From Exophiala sp. HKRS030 (Eukaryota > Ascomycota > Eurotiomycetes > Chaetothyriales > Herpotrichiellaceae), in contig JAHWDD010000004.1 of assembly GCA_023897205.1 (NCBI GenBank), forward strand, positions 5,394,001 to 5,458,000: DNA of 64,000 nucleotides. Reading direction: 5' to 3'. Shown piece after piece: positions 54,042-64,000 of this stretch. The translations under genes were made by a program, and so were the position numbers. Below the pieces are notes generated by a model. The model did not search any database, had not been told where the DNA came from, and saw nothing but the letters and a program-made list of their open reading frames with translations. Each line of letters begins with the position of its first letter. Position 1 is the first letter of the stretch.

Positions 54042-55906
54042 CTAAGACATCAGATCTGGACTGATATGCTCCTGATTTTGAGCATCAGTTCCAAGATAAT
54101 CTATACATCGGCTTTGCCACTGGGAAAGCTCCTTTGCTGTTCGTTCAAATATATACATAATAGAATCCCAGGTCACATGTACTGTAAGTAGGTTAACCGC
54201 AAATTCTGAAGTACCAGTATTGAGCAACCAAAACAGAATAAGAAGCAAAACATAAAAGCCTGGCAGGATCATAGAACGCATGTCAGCATGCCTCGGTGGG
54301 ATTTCTAGTTCAAATGCTTGAAGATGCATAGCTAGATCCAAAGACTCGTTCCAATTGATTGGATTGGTCAAAGTTGGTGCGGTTGGAGTGCTAATTTGAT
54401 CTTCGTTGACCGTCCAATCTACCTGGTTAGGTTGTGTACGATCCTCGGGTGCAATGACTCGGGCTTGCAACTCCCGCTGCAGAAGTTGAACCAAGGTTCT
54501 CAGTTCTTGGATCTCATCCATCGCAAGATCCATACGCCTTTGCAAGACAAGCATGGGGGACTTGGCTGCGTATGGCGCGTCCGGTGGGGGCGTGCACGGT
54601 GAAAGGGTACATCGGCGAACGGGAGATTCGGGAATGTCGTGCGCGAGTCGAAGGGGTGACAGGGGTGGTAACGTCGCGGAGCGGGTGATCTAGCACTGTA
54701 GTCAGGCTTCATTCTCCAGACCGATACGGCGCCACCCTTGGCCGAAGCTGCGCTCAGGAAATCCGTTGGAGTTGCGGGAGATAGAGCCAGTGTTCGGATC
54801 TTTCTAGCACCAAAGGGAGTTCCGCAATGGGCAATGCTACTATTAAGCGGTGTCTCGCATTCACCTTCACATTTCCACTTGATACCGGCGAACGTCGTAC
54901 GTAGGATCTTCATCAGGATTTCTTCGCCTCCTGAGGCTGTGTCGATCGACAATGTCAACGAGGGCATCGGGGAGATTGGCGGGGTAACATTGCCTTTGAG
55001 ATGTTGTTGTAGCGCGATTTTGATGACTGGAAGAAGGTATGTCGAGCCCCACTGCTCTATAGCTTCAATCCAAGCTTGGAATCCATTGAAGCCATCTGAA
55101 TCCTCGAGATTGAATCGTGATATTTCGGACATGCAATAATTCCCATCTGAGTCAACAGAATGATAGTTGATCAACGCGATAGAGTTGTCAAGGGCACAAG
55201 AGAATGAGATTGGTCTTTCAAGCGCCGGACGTGCACCACAGCACCTCTTGAAGAACAATTGGAATGCTCGCACGCAGTGAGCTCCAGCGATTGCACAATG
55301 GTTTTTGGCGGCTTGTATTGTATCATCTGATACGCCTCTCATTCTTTCGAAGACGAGAAAAGGACAATAAGCGGTCGTGCCTGGCGACACACTGCCCATA
55401 GCAAAGTCTACCACAGTGCCGCTAGTCGATACGTAGTTAGGGAGAATTGACAATTCTCTTTCACTGAACGCATATGTCGAGAACCCAGTGAGTAGACCAG
55501 GTCGTGGTGCAGGGAGTTCGAACAGGCTGTCTCGGGCCCGAACCGCACGTGGCGGCAGAGCCTCACGACTCATCTTTGGCGTCAAGAAGCGCTGGAGGTA
55601 TGGATGCACATTGATGGGCGGTAGCACGTTGGGAGGGAACAGCAGTGTAGGCCCAAACCCCTTGCCGCTCTGTAGTTGAATTCGCCATTGTCGTTGCTGA
55701 TCTGAGAATCGCTGCAAATCTTGCAGTGATACCTTCAGTCTGTCAGTCAAGGTTCTGGATATATCAGACATCTGAAGATCGTCGGAGAGTGTAATCCGGA
55801 ATGCACCAAGAACAACCGTTCTGAATTCGGACCAAACCAGGTGACTTCCATCAATGGCTCTCATCAGAGACACTGTGGTGTCAATACTGGGACTTGGCCT
55901 TTCCAT
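54042..55906 (-). CDS. DUF7924-like protein with C-terminal coiled coil and membrane segment, probable frame break
   Basis: ATG 55906 opens MERPSPSIDTTVSLMRAI. The central part (about residues 155-300: YCPFLVFERMRGVSDDTI; NHCAIAGAHCVRAFQLFF; FSCALDNSIALINYHSV; FQAWIEAIEQWGSTYLLPVI) resembles the fungal DUF7924 domain, a PD-(D/E)XK-like fold often found in ORFans. That match is from memory and tentative. The frame changes near 54683-54690: either a missing base (CCC, 54683-54685) or a 38-nt intron too short to credit. The second frame has a Pro-rich linker, a coiled coil (MDEIQELRTLVQLLQRELQA), a membrane helix (GFYVLLLILFWLL) and a second hydrophobic stretch. Corrected length is 621 residues. 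If one protein, it is a membrane-anchored nuclease-fold protein. Confidence 0.55.
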
Positions 55907-57521
55907 TCTTAGATCGAGGATTTGATGGTGAAAGCTGAGAGGTGACCGGGATGGGCAAGGAAACCGGCCGAGAGACCGTCGACGTGACCTGATCTCCTCC
56001 TCCTGGTGACCTGGTGAGAGATTGAATGGTCTCCAACTATCTAAAGGTGGTCCAGAATAGTGATGCAGAAGAGGTGACAGAAACAGAGGAATCTGTTGCA
56101 GATATTAAAGCAGGGACACGTGCTTACCGGATCCTTGGTCCCAGAAAGCAAGTCGGCGGTTATGCAGGAGATCAAGTCGAAGCGATAGCCATGCTTCGAC
56201 GCGCAGATCTGGATTCTTTGCCCCGGTTGGAGCAATCAACTTAAGCAGGGTGCAAGACACGGGATAGAATGGCAACGAAATTTGGGCAAACCCTGGTTAA
56301 CAGCGACAAGCGAAGCCATGAAACCTGAAGGGCGCGTACCAACATGTCAACGAATGTAGGAGACAGGAGAAGTTTTTTAGCAAGCCGTCTTCAGGGCACG
56401 CCATTTTGAGAATGATGAGATCTAGTCATTGGTGAAACTGTGCATGAAGACTAGGCGGGTAATTCGTGTAAGCGCCCAGGTCATGGTGTCACCAAAAGTC
56501 TGGGATAGTCCACAGGAGACGATCAGGTCATCTTCAAAGGCATGGATAGAGTTTGCCCGTTGAATGCAGGTATTTCTTGAAGAGTTAAAAGGCGCTCGAG
56601 TAGGTACAACGACTAGATCTCCTGGTTGATATCTCCAATGCAATGGGTTGTGACTGAGGAATATACGAGAGGCACATACGAGATGGAGATACGGAGGAAC
56701 CTTAGTGCAGGATTTTTGGTGCCGAACATGGCAAGAATTGCGAGTTGCCAAGACACTAATATCATCTGAACCAGTCCGGGAAGTCGCGGGGCGCCTGAAG
56801 TTGCTAGCCTTCGGTGCCTTCCCGACCACAACCATCCTGCCACATCCATCTCTATCTTCATGACGATCTCATCCCAAGGACCAAAGCAGAACCTTTATCT
56901 CCATTGCTTGAGAATATGTCCACAGTGGAAGCCAAAACTAAGCTGCTGCTAGTAGCCCATCGTGACTGTTCAAATGACGCCTTTCTCCTTCTCGTCCATC
57001 TTGTTACTTCTCACCACTGACGCTTCTTCGGCAAATAAAGGAATTTTCGAGACAGGAGGTTTAGGAGCTATGCAGCGACCATAGATTACAAACAAAATCT
57101 GCCTCCAACCACACACTTAGATGTCTTTGCAATGCTCCATGGTATTGTGGATGAGGACGCCATGCAATTGAAACCCACCTGGTGATAAAGCCTTGCATTC
57201 CCGAGTTCTAGTTGTGGCCTGCCGCTTTACTGGAAGGCATTGCATGCTGGCCCATCTCCTCCCCAAATGCACTCGGACAAGACCAGGGACCTTTCGTGAA
57301 GTCCCACCGGTCGGGAACCTCGATTGTTCAGCTAGTGTGGCTGTTGTTGTCGGCTTCTCTGGAACTTATAAACCTCCTCCAACCGTGTTGGTAGACTCTC
57401 CCTCCTTTTAGATCGGCGGTGAGGTCGCCTTGGCCCATGCGAGCCGTACCCGACTTGCGTGATAACACTTCTTCGTGGAAATCGCCGCAAGTCCATAGTA
57501 CCTCTCCATCAATATTGACTG
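55907..57521. other. Intergenic region
   Basis: 1.6 kb with no recognisable gene. A 72-codon frame at 56026-56244 (plus) is acidic in the middle (DAEEVTETEESVADIK) and one at 56422-56835 (minus) is unremarkable. Neither is called. Confidence 0.45.
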
Positions 57522-59175
57522 TTATAGTTTCACAACAAAACGCTCCCTGAGCCACCCTCCGTAACGAGAGAAGACCAGTGGCACCGGAAGAAAAGCAACG
57601 CCTATAAAACCTAGGACGCTATTCCCCATCCAAGTCCTAGGTCGTCATACAAAGATGGCCCTGCCAAAGGAATGAAAGCCCCGAAAAGGAGTCGGAGGAC
57701 CGCGTTCGCAGCCAACGCAGAGGCCGCCGCCTCAGGGCCAAAGGCATCCACCAGGTACAGCTGAGTGGGCATTATGACCCAGAGAGAGCCGAAGCCGAAG
57801 AAGAAGGTGCCAATAATGGGCACGATCCAATGAGTCTGCTTCTCAGCTGTCCAGCCATACCAGAAAATGCCAATGGGTACGGCTGGCATGGCCCATACCA
57901 TAGGTTTCAGGCGTCCTTCAGGACTGGCTGAATCACCAAGTGCCTTTTGCAGCTTGTCACTCACGGTGGCAAAAGCGCCGAGAGACACGGCCATTCCAAG
58001 GCCAACACCGAGATATGACAACCCAGAAGCGCCGGCGGAGAAGTGATACTGTTCCTCAAATACCGCGGGAAACGTGGTAAACAGCAGAAATAGGAGGCCA
58101 AACACGAATGCGCACAGAACGGAAAGGAGGAGCACGATTGGCGACAAGATAAGAAGCTTTGTTGGCCGAGTGATGGCGCGGAAGAACAGCTGGCGAGGAG
58201 TTGAAACTCGATCCACTTTTAAACTCAAAGCAGCATTGCCGGTTTCTTTTCGGAGGCGGGCAGCTTTCCATTCTAGCAGCACGGCGGCATTAGTCTCGTG
58301 GAGGATGAAGATTGATATAGTGAATGAGACTCCCGTCTGATTCAAATCGTCAGCGACTCGAGAAGAGTAGGGCTGTGCTCTACTCACCAGGGATAAGATG
58401 ATCCAAAAGGTCCATCGCCATCCAATCGATTCAGACACGAAGCCACCAACGATTGGGCCCAAGACCTTGAAGGAGCGTCAGCGATCTGACAACTTGCGTC
58501 GGGCAAGGTAACCTACTGGTCCTAAAAGTGGCCCTATGAGCAAAAGAGACATTGCCTTACCACGCTGAGCTGGCGGAACGACATCGGCAACAGTTCCCCC
58601 GCCAACCGTCAATGGACCTGAAGCAGCACATCCGGCAAGAAACCGAAAGACGAGAAACATGCCGGTGTTCTGGCTCAACGCGCATCCGATGGTGAAGCCA
58701 ATGTAAACGATGTTGCAGGTGTGGTAGATTACAAGGCGACCGTACAGTTCGGACAGCGGTGCAATAAACATTGGCCCAACGGCGAAGCCGCAAAGGTAAA
58801 TGGAGACAGTGAGACTGACAATGGCGGAACTAGTGATATGGAACTCCTTGGCAAGTGAGGCAGCTCCAGGTGCAAACATTGTCGCGGCGAGGTTGCTGTA
58901 GATTTATCAATCAGTACAGGGATCGCTCCGTTGGGAGAACACAGACTGCCTTACGCAGTGAGCAAAAAAGCGCTGGCGAGGCCAACCTGGGTCATGCGTT
59001 TCCATGCTGGCCAGTTCCTTGGATGTTGGGGATCATTTGGCCCATCCCAGTCAACGACATTGTCCTTTGCCTCTTGTCCAAGTTCTGGTTGGTCAGGTTC
59101 GCTGGATTGTTTGTCATGACACCCATCTTGCGACATGGCCGGCTTTTCATTAGCTGATTCCAAGTCCCTCGCCAT
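57522..59175 (-). CDS. MFS transporter, DHA1 family (drug/multidrug efflux-like), one frame break
   Basis: 12-segment proton antiporter. Exons 59175-58955, 58895-58517, 58465-58388 and 58336-57522, with introns of 58, 51 and 51 nt. Marks: WDGPNDPQHPRNWPAWKRM at the entry to segment 1, SIYLCGFAVGPMFIAPLSEL, YGRLVIYHTCNIVYIGF, RFLAGCAASGPLTVGGGTVAD, RGKAMSLLLIGPLLGPVLGP, ESIGWRWTFWIILSLTG and QLYLVDAFGPEAAASALAAN. The 5' frame stops after GLGWGIAS at the AA of 57622-57623. One added A there continues as NSVLGFIGVAFLPVPLVFSR, the expected last segment, ending at 57522. Corrected length is 497 residues. It is divergent from a Zn2Cys6 regulator across 547 bases, so that protein is a plausible controller. 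Confidence 0.83.
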
Positions 59176-59431
59176 GATATTCTGTCTTGGTCAGCGTGAG
59201 TCTGGGGTATGGCGGGTGCTTTTCCACTGGTGTCAGGCTTAGCTTGAGGCTATAGATTTGAAGGCAGCATGAACAATGCTTTGCTGGAGAGGGCCACGTA
59301 GAGTAGTCATAGCCATCATTCGGGAGGCACTGACTAATTACGCCAGCTCCTAAATCCGCAAGAAATACGTAAATACGGAATCAATGTGGAGAACCTCTCA
59401 GAAGAAGGGGTGTCTAGAGGACAAGCGGACA

Positions 59432-59626
59432 CGGAGGATCGGGGGAGCAGACAAGGAATCTATGAGGATATACTCCATACTCTTGTTAGTTCTATTCCGT
59501 ACCTGGTGGTAGTATACGGTAACCAAGCCTTCTCTTGGCAAGGCTAGCCGACAAAGTAGTCCAGCGGGTAGTGACATCAAGCCATACGGAGGATCGATGC
59601 GGAGGGTCGGAGGGTCGGAGGATCGG
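59432..59626. promoter_or_regulatory. Repeated CGGAG-type motifs between MFS and Zn2Cys6 genes
   Basis: CGGAGGATCG occurs at 59432-59441 and 59587-59596. A tandem 8-mer run CGGAGGGT-CGGAGGGT-CGGAGGAT-CGG fills 59600-59626. Zn2Cys6 proteins bind CGG triplets, so this array, about 100 bases before the regulator's ATG, could be its own binding site. Confidence 0.5.
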
Positions 59627-59722
59627 ACTATTGCTGTTATCTCCATTGCCTCTCTATGTATGCCACCAGACATCTTCATTCAAAACGATGAGCTCCGCGA
59701 GGTCCTTAATCCAAGTCACAAC

Positions 59723-62009
59723 ATGTCCGACAGTGGTCAACGTCCGCGTCCGCCGCCAAATCGACGTAGAGACAAAGTCCAGCTTTCGTGCGACCCTTGC
59801 AGGAATCGAAAGTACGTGTTTCAATGGTTATTACATAGTGGTGCACGCTTAACTTTGCCAGGCTGAAATGCGACCGACAGCATCCATGCGGAGCTTGCTT
59901 AAGGCGTGGCCTTACCAACGCCTGCAATTATGCAACGACATCTCCTCCTCAGCTCAGTACTCAGCGGATTGTTGCTCCGCGACAGTCCACAACCCTCCAT
60001 GGGAGAATCACGGAACTAGAGAACCTTGTCGTGACGCTCATGCAAGGCCATCAGCTTCCTAGTCCGTCCGCACCGAATTCGCCAAGAATAAGCTCGCTTT
60101 CATCTGCAGATGCGAGCTCTGGAATCCGGAGTTCAGAGAGACCCGAAGACGAAGTTTCACCCTCGGCAGACCCTGGCACCCTAGAGTTACGTGAGTCTGG
60201 AACCAGCTATGTTCAGAGTGCCCATTGGGAGGCTATTCTTACTAAAATCAAGGGCTGAAGGAGGACGTGATCACTGATAGCAAGACTTTACCCGGTTCAC
60301 ACTTGTTCTATGGCCCGAATCGTCATGCAACTCGAGATGAAATACTGGCTGCTGTTCCTCTTCGTTCAATTGTTGACCGCCTCATGGCGCTTCACTTCGA
60401 TTCCCATATCGTCAACCCATGTCAGTACATTCAAGCTTTCCTGCCGCTTTGAAAAGCGTTGACTGTGTGCTGTAGATCTCATTCATAGCAAGAAGTTTCT
60501 TCGAGAGGTTGGCTCTTTTCATCTGGCTGATTACAAGCACTCTAACATTTGAGCAGTATGAAACCTTCTGGGAAGATCCATCTGCAACTTCGATTGCTTG
60601 GACTGGTCTCATGTTCTCCATGTTATCTATTTCTGCGCAGTTACGGACCTTTACCGTTGACCTCAATGACGGACGGGCCGAATCGCTCAAGGAGGATTGC
60701 CTTATCATGAGGAATAACTTCAGGGAGAAAGCCGTTCAGTGTCTTGTCCTGGCAAGGTATACAACGGGGGGCCATTTATCCTGGAAACCCTCATTATGAT
60801 CCTTACTGGAGAGATTATACTTTCGAAGGATAGCGCTACCGATGCCTGGCTTCTGATCAGTATGACACTTCATATTGCAATGCGCATGGGCTACCACCGT
60901 GATCCTGATCACTTTCCCGGAATATCCCCATTCGAAGGTGAGATGCGTAGACGCGTATGGGCGGTAGCCCTTCAACTAGATCTCGTCATCTCCTTGGAGA
61001 TGGGTCTTCCTCGAAGTGCCATAGATAGGCACATCGATACAAAACAGCCTCGTAATCTGCGCGATTCTGATTTTGAAGAGGACACGACACAGATGCCTCC
61101 GTCGAGGCCAGAAACCGAATGGACGCCGGTGCTCCCACTCATTGCAAAGTGGCGACTTATATCAGCTCTCGGCTTGATTTGCGACGTCAACACGGACATT
61201 AATCCTCCTTCCTACGACAAGATCATCAAGATCGACGCAATTCTTCAAGACGTACACAAGCATGCTATTCCGCCCGTCCTGCGCTGGGAGACCATGCCAC
61301 ACCCCATTACGGACAGTCCGAACCTTGTGGTGCAGCAGGTAAGTGTAGAAACCACTTACCACAAATCCCGCATCCTCTTGTACCGGAGAGCTTTGATCAA
61401 CAACCCAATTCGACAGCTTCAAGACCGGGACAGAGAGTCGATACGAATCTGTTTAGATTCGGCACTCAAGATTCTATCCTTTCAACAGATGCTTCACGAA
61501 GAGTCTCAGCCATTTGGCCGTTTGTGTCAGCTTAGATGGAAAGTCATCTGTATTTTCAACCAGGATGTTCTCCTCGCAACGAGTATCCTCTGTCTCTACC
61601 TTCAAGACATCGATAGATTTGAATTATCTGAGACTGCAGGACAGAAAACGCGGTCGCCTAGGACTGAAGAGGTTCGACAACGGCTAATGATCTCGCACAA
61701 GATTTGGCTTCAAATGAGCACGGCATCTACGGAAGCTGCAAAAGTAGCAAAGGCTCTGAGCATTGTCCTTGGAAACACAGAAACAACACCTGCGGAAGAA
61801 GATAGTGGTCAAGTTTCTTACGACTTCCTATCTGACTTTGACATTGCCCCTCTGAATGAGTTCAGCACAGCATTCAACAATCAATGTAAGACCCAAGCAC
61901 AGTCGATCATTCCGATTGCAACTAACAAAGAAATTTATCAGATTATCCCTCCGGGTTCTACTCTCCTCTTACGTTTTTTGACAATGTACTAGAAACTCAG
62001 GGAGCATAA
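59723..62009 (+). CDS. Zn2Cys6 transcription factor with Fungal_trans middle domain, two frame breaks
   Basis: Nuclear regulator. The zinc cluster is complete: Cys23, Cys26, Cys33, Cys39, Cys42, Cys51 (CDPCRNRK-LKCDRQHPCGACL), split by a 50-nt intron (59812-59861). A short coiled coil (RITELENLVVTLMQG) follows. The Fungal_trans middle-homology region shows RLMALHFDSHIVNPYLIHSK, FEGEMRRRVWAVALQLDL and SISEMGLPRSAI-type blocks. Further introns lie at 60421-60475, 60508-60556 and probably 61886-61941. The frame shifts at GGG 60252-60254 (KIKG then LKEDVITDSK) and at the G6 run 60766-60771 (TTGG then PFILETLIMILTG). One added G at each gives 692 residues. Divergent partner of the 57522-59175 transporter, so likely its regulator (inference). 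Confidence 0.82.
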
Positions 62010-63050
62010 AGATCTGTTTGCTGTGTAATTGATATGATTACCATGGATGACAATCAGCAAGCGCGCCACAGTCGGAAGTGCCGCAGCAGGCCCCTATCGA
62101 GCCTAAGAAAAAGCGAAACCCTTAAGCCTGTCTCATTCGCCACCTCTATCCTCCCTTCCGACTACCCAACTTCGGCCACGGCAAATTTCACTGACGTTCA
62201 GGATCAGGCTGCGTTTTAGCGAGTTGATCCGCTTCTGCCGGCCCTTCAACTTGTTTAGGCGGCTGGCCTGAAGACAGTGATCTATCAGACCCAATCGCGC
62301 AAGCCAACGGCGCGAGACCACAACGTTGGATAGGGAGGACGGTGGGCGGCAGGTGCATGAGGTGACCTCGAGGACGGTGTAGAGGTTAAGTCGAATTCGA
62401 AGCGGTGGGTTTGAGGCGAGGCGCAGGTGAGATCGGGGTCGATATTACTTGTTGAGCTGACAGGCCATGAGGCTCTTTTTGCCCGAGTTTCGAGGCGTGT
62501 AGCACCTCATCAACATAAAGACTCGGAACAAAATGCTGGAAATGCTAATTGGCCGAAGTGAATGCGCCAAGAGACTCCCAAGGACTGCTAAGAGACCTTT
62601 TGAACTCCTGCGAACACTTTTTTCGCGGTTGTGCATTTGCTTTGCGGCATCCAGAAATCTTCGACGTGATGAATTGTAATCATATCATTGATTGAAATTC
62701 CTGTACAGCCCTTTGAAGGTTACACAACTCTTGAGAAATGCATGCAACCTCCCAGAATTTAAAATGTTCCAGTCTTTTTCGACCAGAAGTACCTTTTCAT
62801 TGCTCCTTCGCTGGTACATTTGTGGAAATTCTATGGGACTCTGCCCATCGCCTATGTTTTTTGAACATCACTGACGTTGGTACTCAAGAATGATGGAGCC
62901 GATCGATGCATCCCGGGGCTCGTACAACTGTGCTGGATAGATATAAATGGTTGTGAAATGTGCAATCTGAAGTTCTGTCTTGCTATGCAGATATCATTCC
63001 CTTTCTCAATTTCTGTTTTCTTACCCAAAGTCTTATCCTGTCCTTGAATC
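62010..63050. other. Intergenic region
   Basis: About 1 kb with no recognisable gene. Short minus-strand frames at 62133-62321 and 62445-62636 resemble nothing I know. Confidence 0.4.
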
Positions 63051-63239
63051 ATGGAAGCGCAGCAAAAGAATGGGTGGAAGTGCTGTCAATGCGGGACCAC
63101 CCAGGTCCTATACCTCAATCCCAAGTGCAGCGGTTCAGATTGCAGTCATACCAGGCGCGACTGTTGCAAGCTTCTTGTTATGAATCCAAGACCCGACGAT
63201 AGACATCCTCCGAACTGCAGATGCCGTATTCACCGTTAA
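63051..63239 (+). CDS. Small cysteine-rich, zinc-ribbon-like protein
   Basis: 62-residue frame from ATG 63051. It has nine Cys and a W-x-C-C-x-C-G start (WKCCQCG), then NPKCSGSDCSHTRRDCC and a later CRC. The spacing resembles small fungal zinc-binding proteins of the WxCCQCG...C.H..C type, which are short, intronless and widespread but of unknown function. No signal peptide, so probably not secreted. A second open frame of 62 codons follows at 63274-63462 (plus); a spliced relationship is not shown. Confidence 0.5.
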   Translation: MEAQQKNGWKCCQCGTTQVLYLNPKCSGSDCSHTRRDCCKLLVMNPRPDDRHPPNCRCRIHR

Positions 63240-64000
63240 AGGTAAACGCCGGTGAAGATAGCTGGTTGGGCCGATGGCTGACGTTGTGAGTGTTGTGCAG
63301 ACTTCGGCTTATTTTGATCAATGTCATGGCCCATCTCACAATTCAGTGGCTTGGCCGACCAAAGTACACGCTGCTCTAAAGATTCGGAAAGGCAACGTGC
63401 AAGGCGAAATTGTGAAAGGATTGAAGGAAGGAAGCAGGAACGCGGTGATTGAAGAGTTGTAGAGCTAACTTCCAAACCGAGATATTGAAATTGGACGGCA
63501 GCGCTTGATGAATTTGTTTGTTTGTGGCACACTGATGATTCTAGAAGTGGTGTTCTGAGTTTTCAATAATGCCTTAGTTCTTGTTGTAATGCCCGATGGA
63601 GACTCTTTTTTCTTGATTCAATCCCTTTTCTGCTAAGCTAGTAACATTATTGACTTCGAGGTGAATCATGTTGACCGGCTCCATTCTTTATCCATGAGCG
63701 ATGCCTTTCAGAGCCTACCAATAGGAGCGTGAACCGCATGTGCGAATTGGATTCCACACGGAATGGGTGGAGTCGTGAGACATTCGGTTCTTCTCAGGCA
63801 GCATAGATCAGCGAACAGAGCAGATTATTGTGGATTGTATTTCAAGATAAGTCGTGAAGCCTGCAAAGGGGTTGGCGAAGCCCTATTGGTATATTTTCAT
63901 GCCCCAAAGGCTTTGACGTAGCGAGGTGAGATCAAACACAAAGATCAGCTCATGCGAAATGTTCTATCAGTAGGCGAATTGTTGTACCCAATCTAAACCA
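63240..64000. other. Window end region
   Basis: A 62-codon plus frame at 63274-63462 (MADVVSVVQTSAYF) is the only long one and is not recognised. The rest holds nothing I can assign, and the next gene is outside the window. Confidence 0.4.

Noticed and set aside
53974..54060. tRNA-like start GCCCGCATGGCGCAGTAG with an A-box-like D arm
   Set aside because: No B-box (GGTTCGAxxCC) follows at the right distance and no acceptor-stem complement. At most a relic.

Overview
The window looks like nuclear DNA of a filamentous ascomycete (Pezizomycotina). Genes are dense and on both strands. Introns are mostly 48-120 nt with GT(A/G)AG donors and CTAAC/CTGAC-like branch sites. The families are typically fungal: Zn2Cys6 regulators, an RTA1-like protein, DHA1 and allantoate-permease-type MFS carriers, a fungal MRJP/yellow protein and a cellulose-synthase-like GT2. 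No class or species is claimed. No rRNA, convincing tRNA, transposon, CRISPR array or bacterial gene was seen.

Layout. 0.2-0.7 kb: two-exon TOM6 (mitochondrial import) on the minus strand. 1.4-8.3 kb: flavin monooxygenase, ACS-family MFS carrier and TauD-type dioxygenase, a possible organosulfur or sulfonate acquisition group. 9.8-12.5 kb: GT2 cellulose-synthase-like enzyme. 14.1-15.7 kb: broken acyl-CoA ligase. 16.5-17.3 kb: orphan. 18.2-25.1 kb: MRJP/yellow-like secreted protein, GST-fold protein, Zn2Cys6 regulator, RTA1-like membrane protein. 25.6-29.7 kb: two unrecognised proteins divergent from one another, then a WW-domain protein with LEA-like helical repeats. 30.8-37.4 kb: two MFS carriers. 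38.5-39.9 kb: lactonase/muconate-cyclase-like protein. 39.9-43.3 kb: no recognisable gene. 43.3-50.6 kb: O-methyltransferase, LCHN/Anr2-type DENN protein, zinc alcohol dehydrogenase. 50.8-55.9 kb: RDH54-type recombination translocase and a DUF7924-like protein with a C-terminal membrane segment. 57.5-62.0 kb: DHA1 MFS carrier divergent from a Zn2Cys6 regulator, with tandem CGGAG-type motifs between them. 63.1 kb: small cysteine-rich protein.

One pattern runs through the window. Twelve otherwise well-preserved genes are interrupted, almost always by one missing base in a short homopolymer (14 cases). There are also three one-base gains and two in-frame TAG codons. Because a conserved repair gene (RDH54) is hit in the same way, much of this may be homopolymer error in the sequence rather than biological decay. 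The acyl-CoA ligase and the 30.8-kb carrier also carry nonsense codons and are the best candidates for true pseudogenes. Where a frame change is noted, coordinates span the whole inferred gene.
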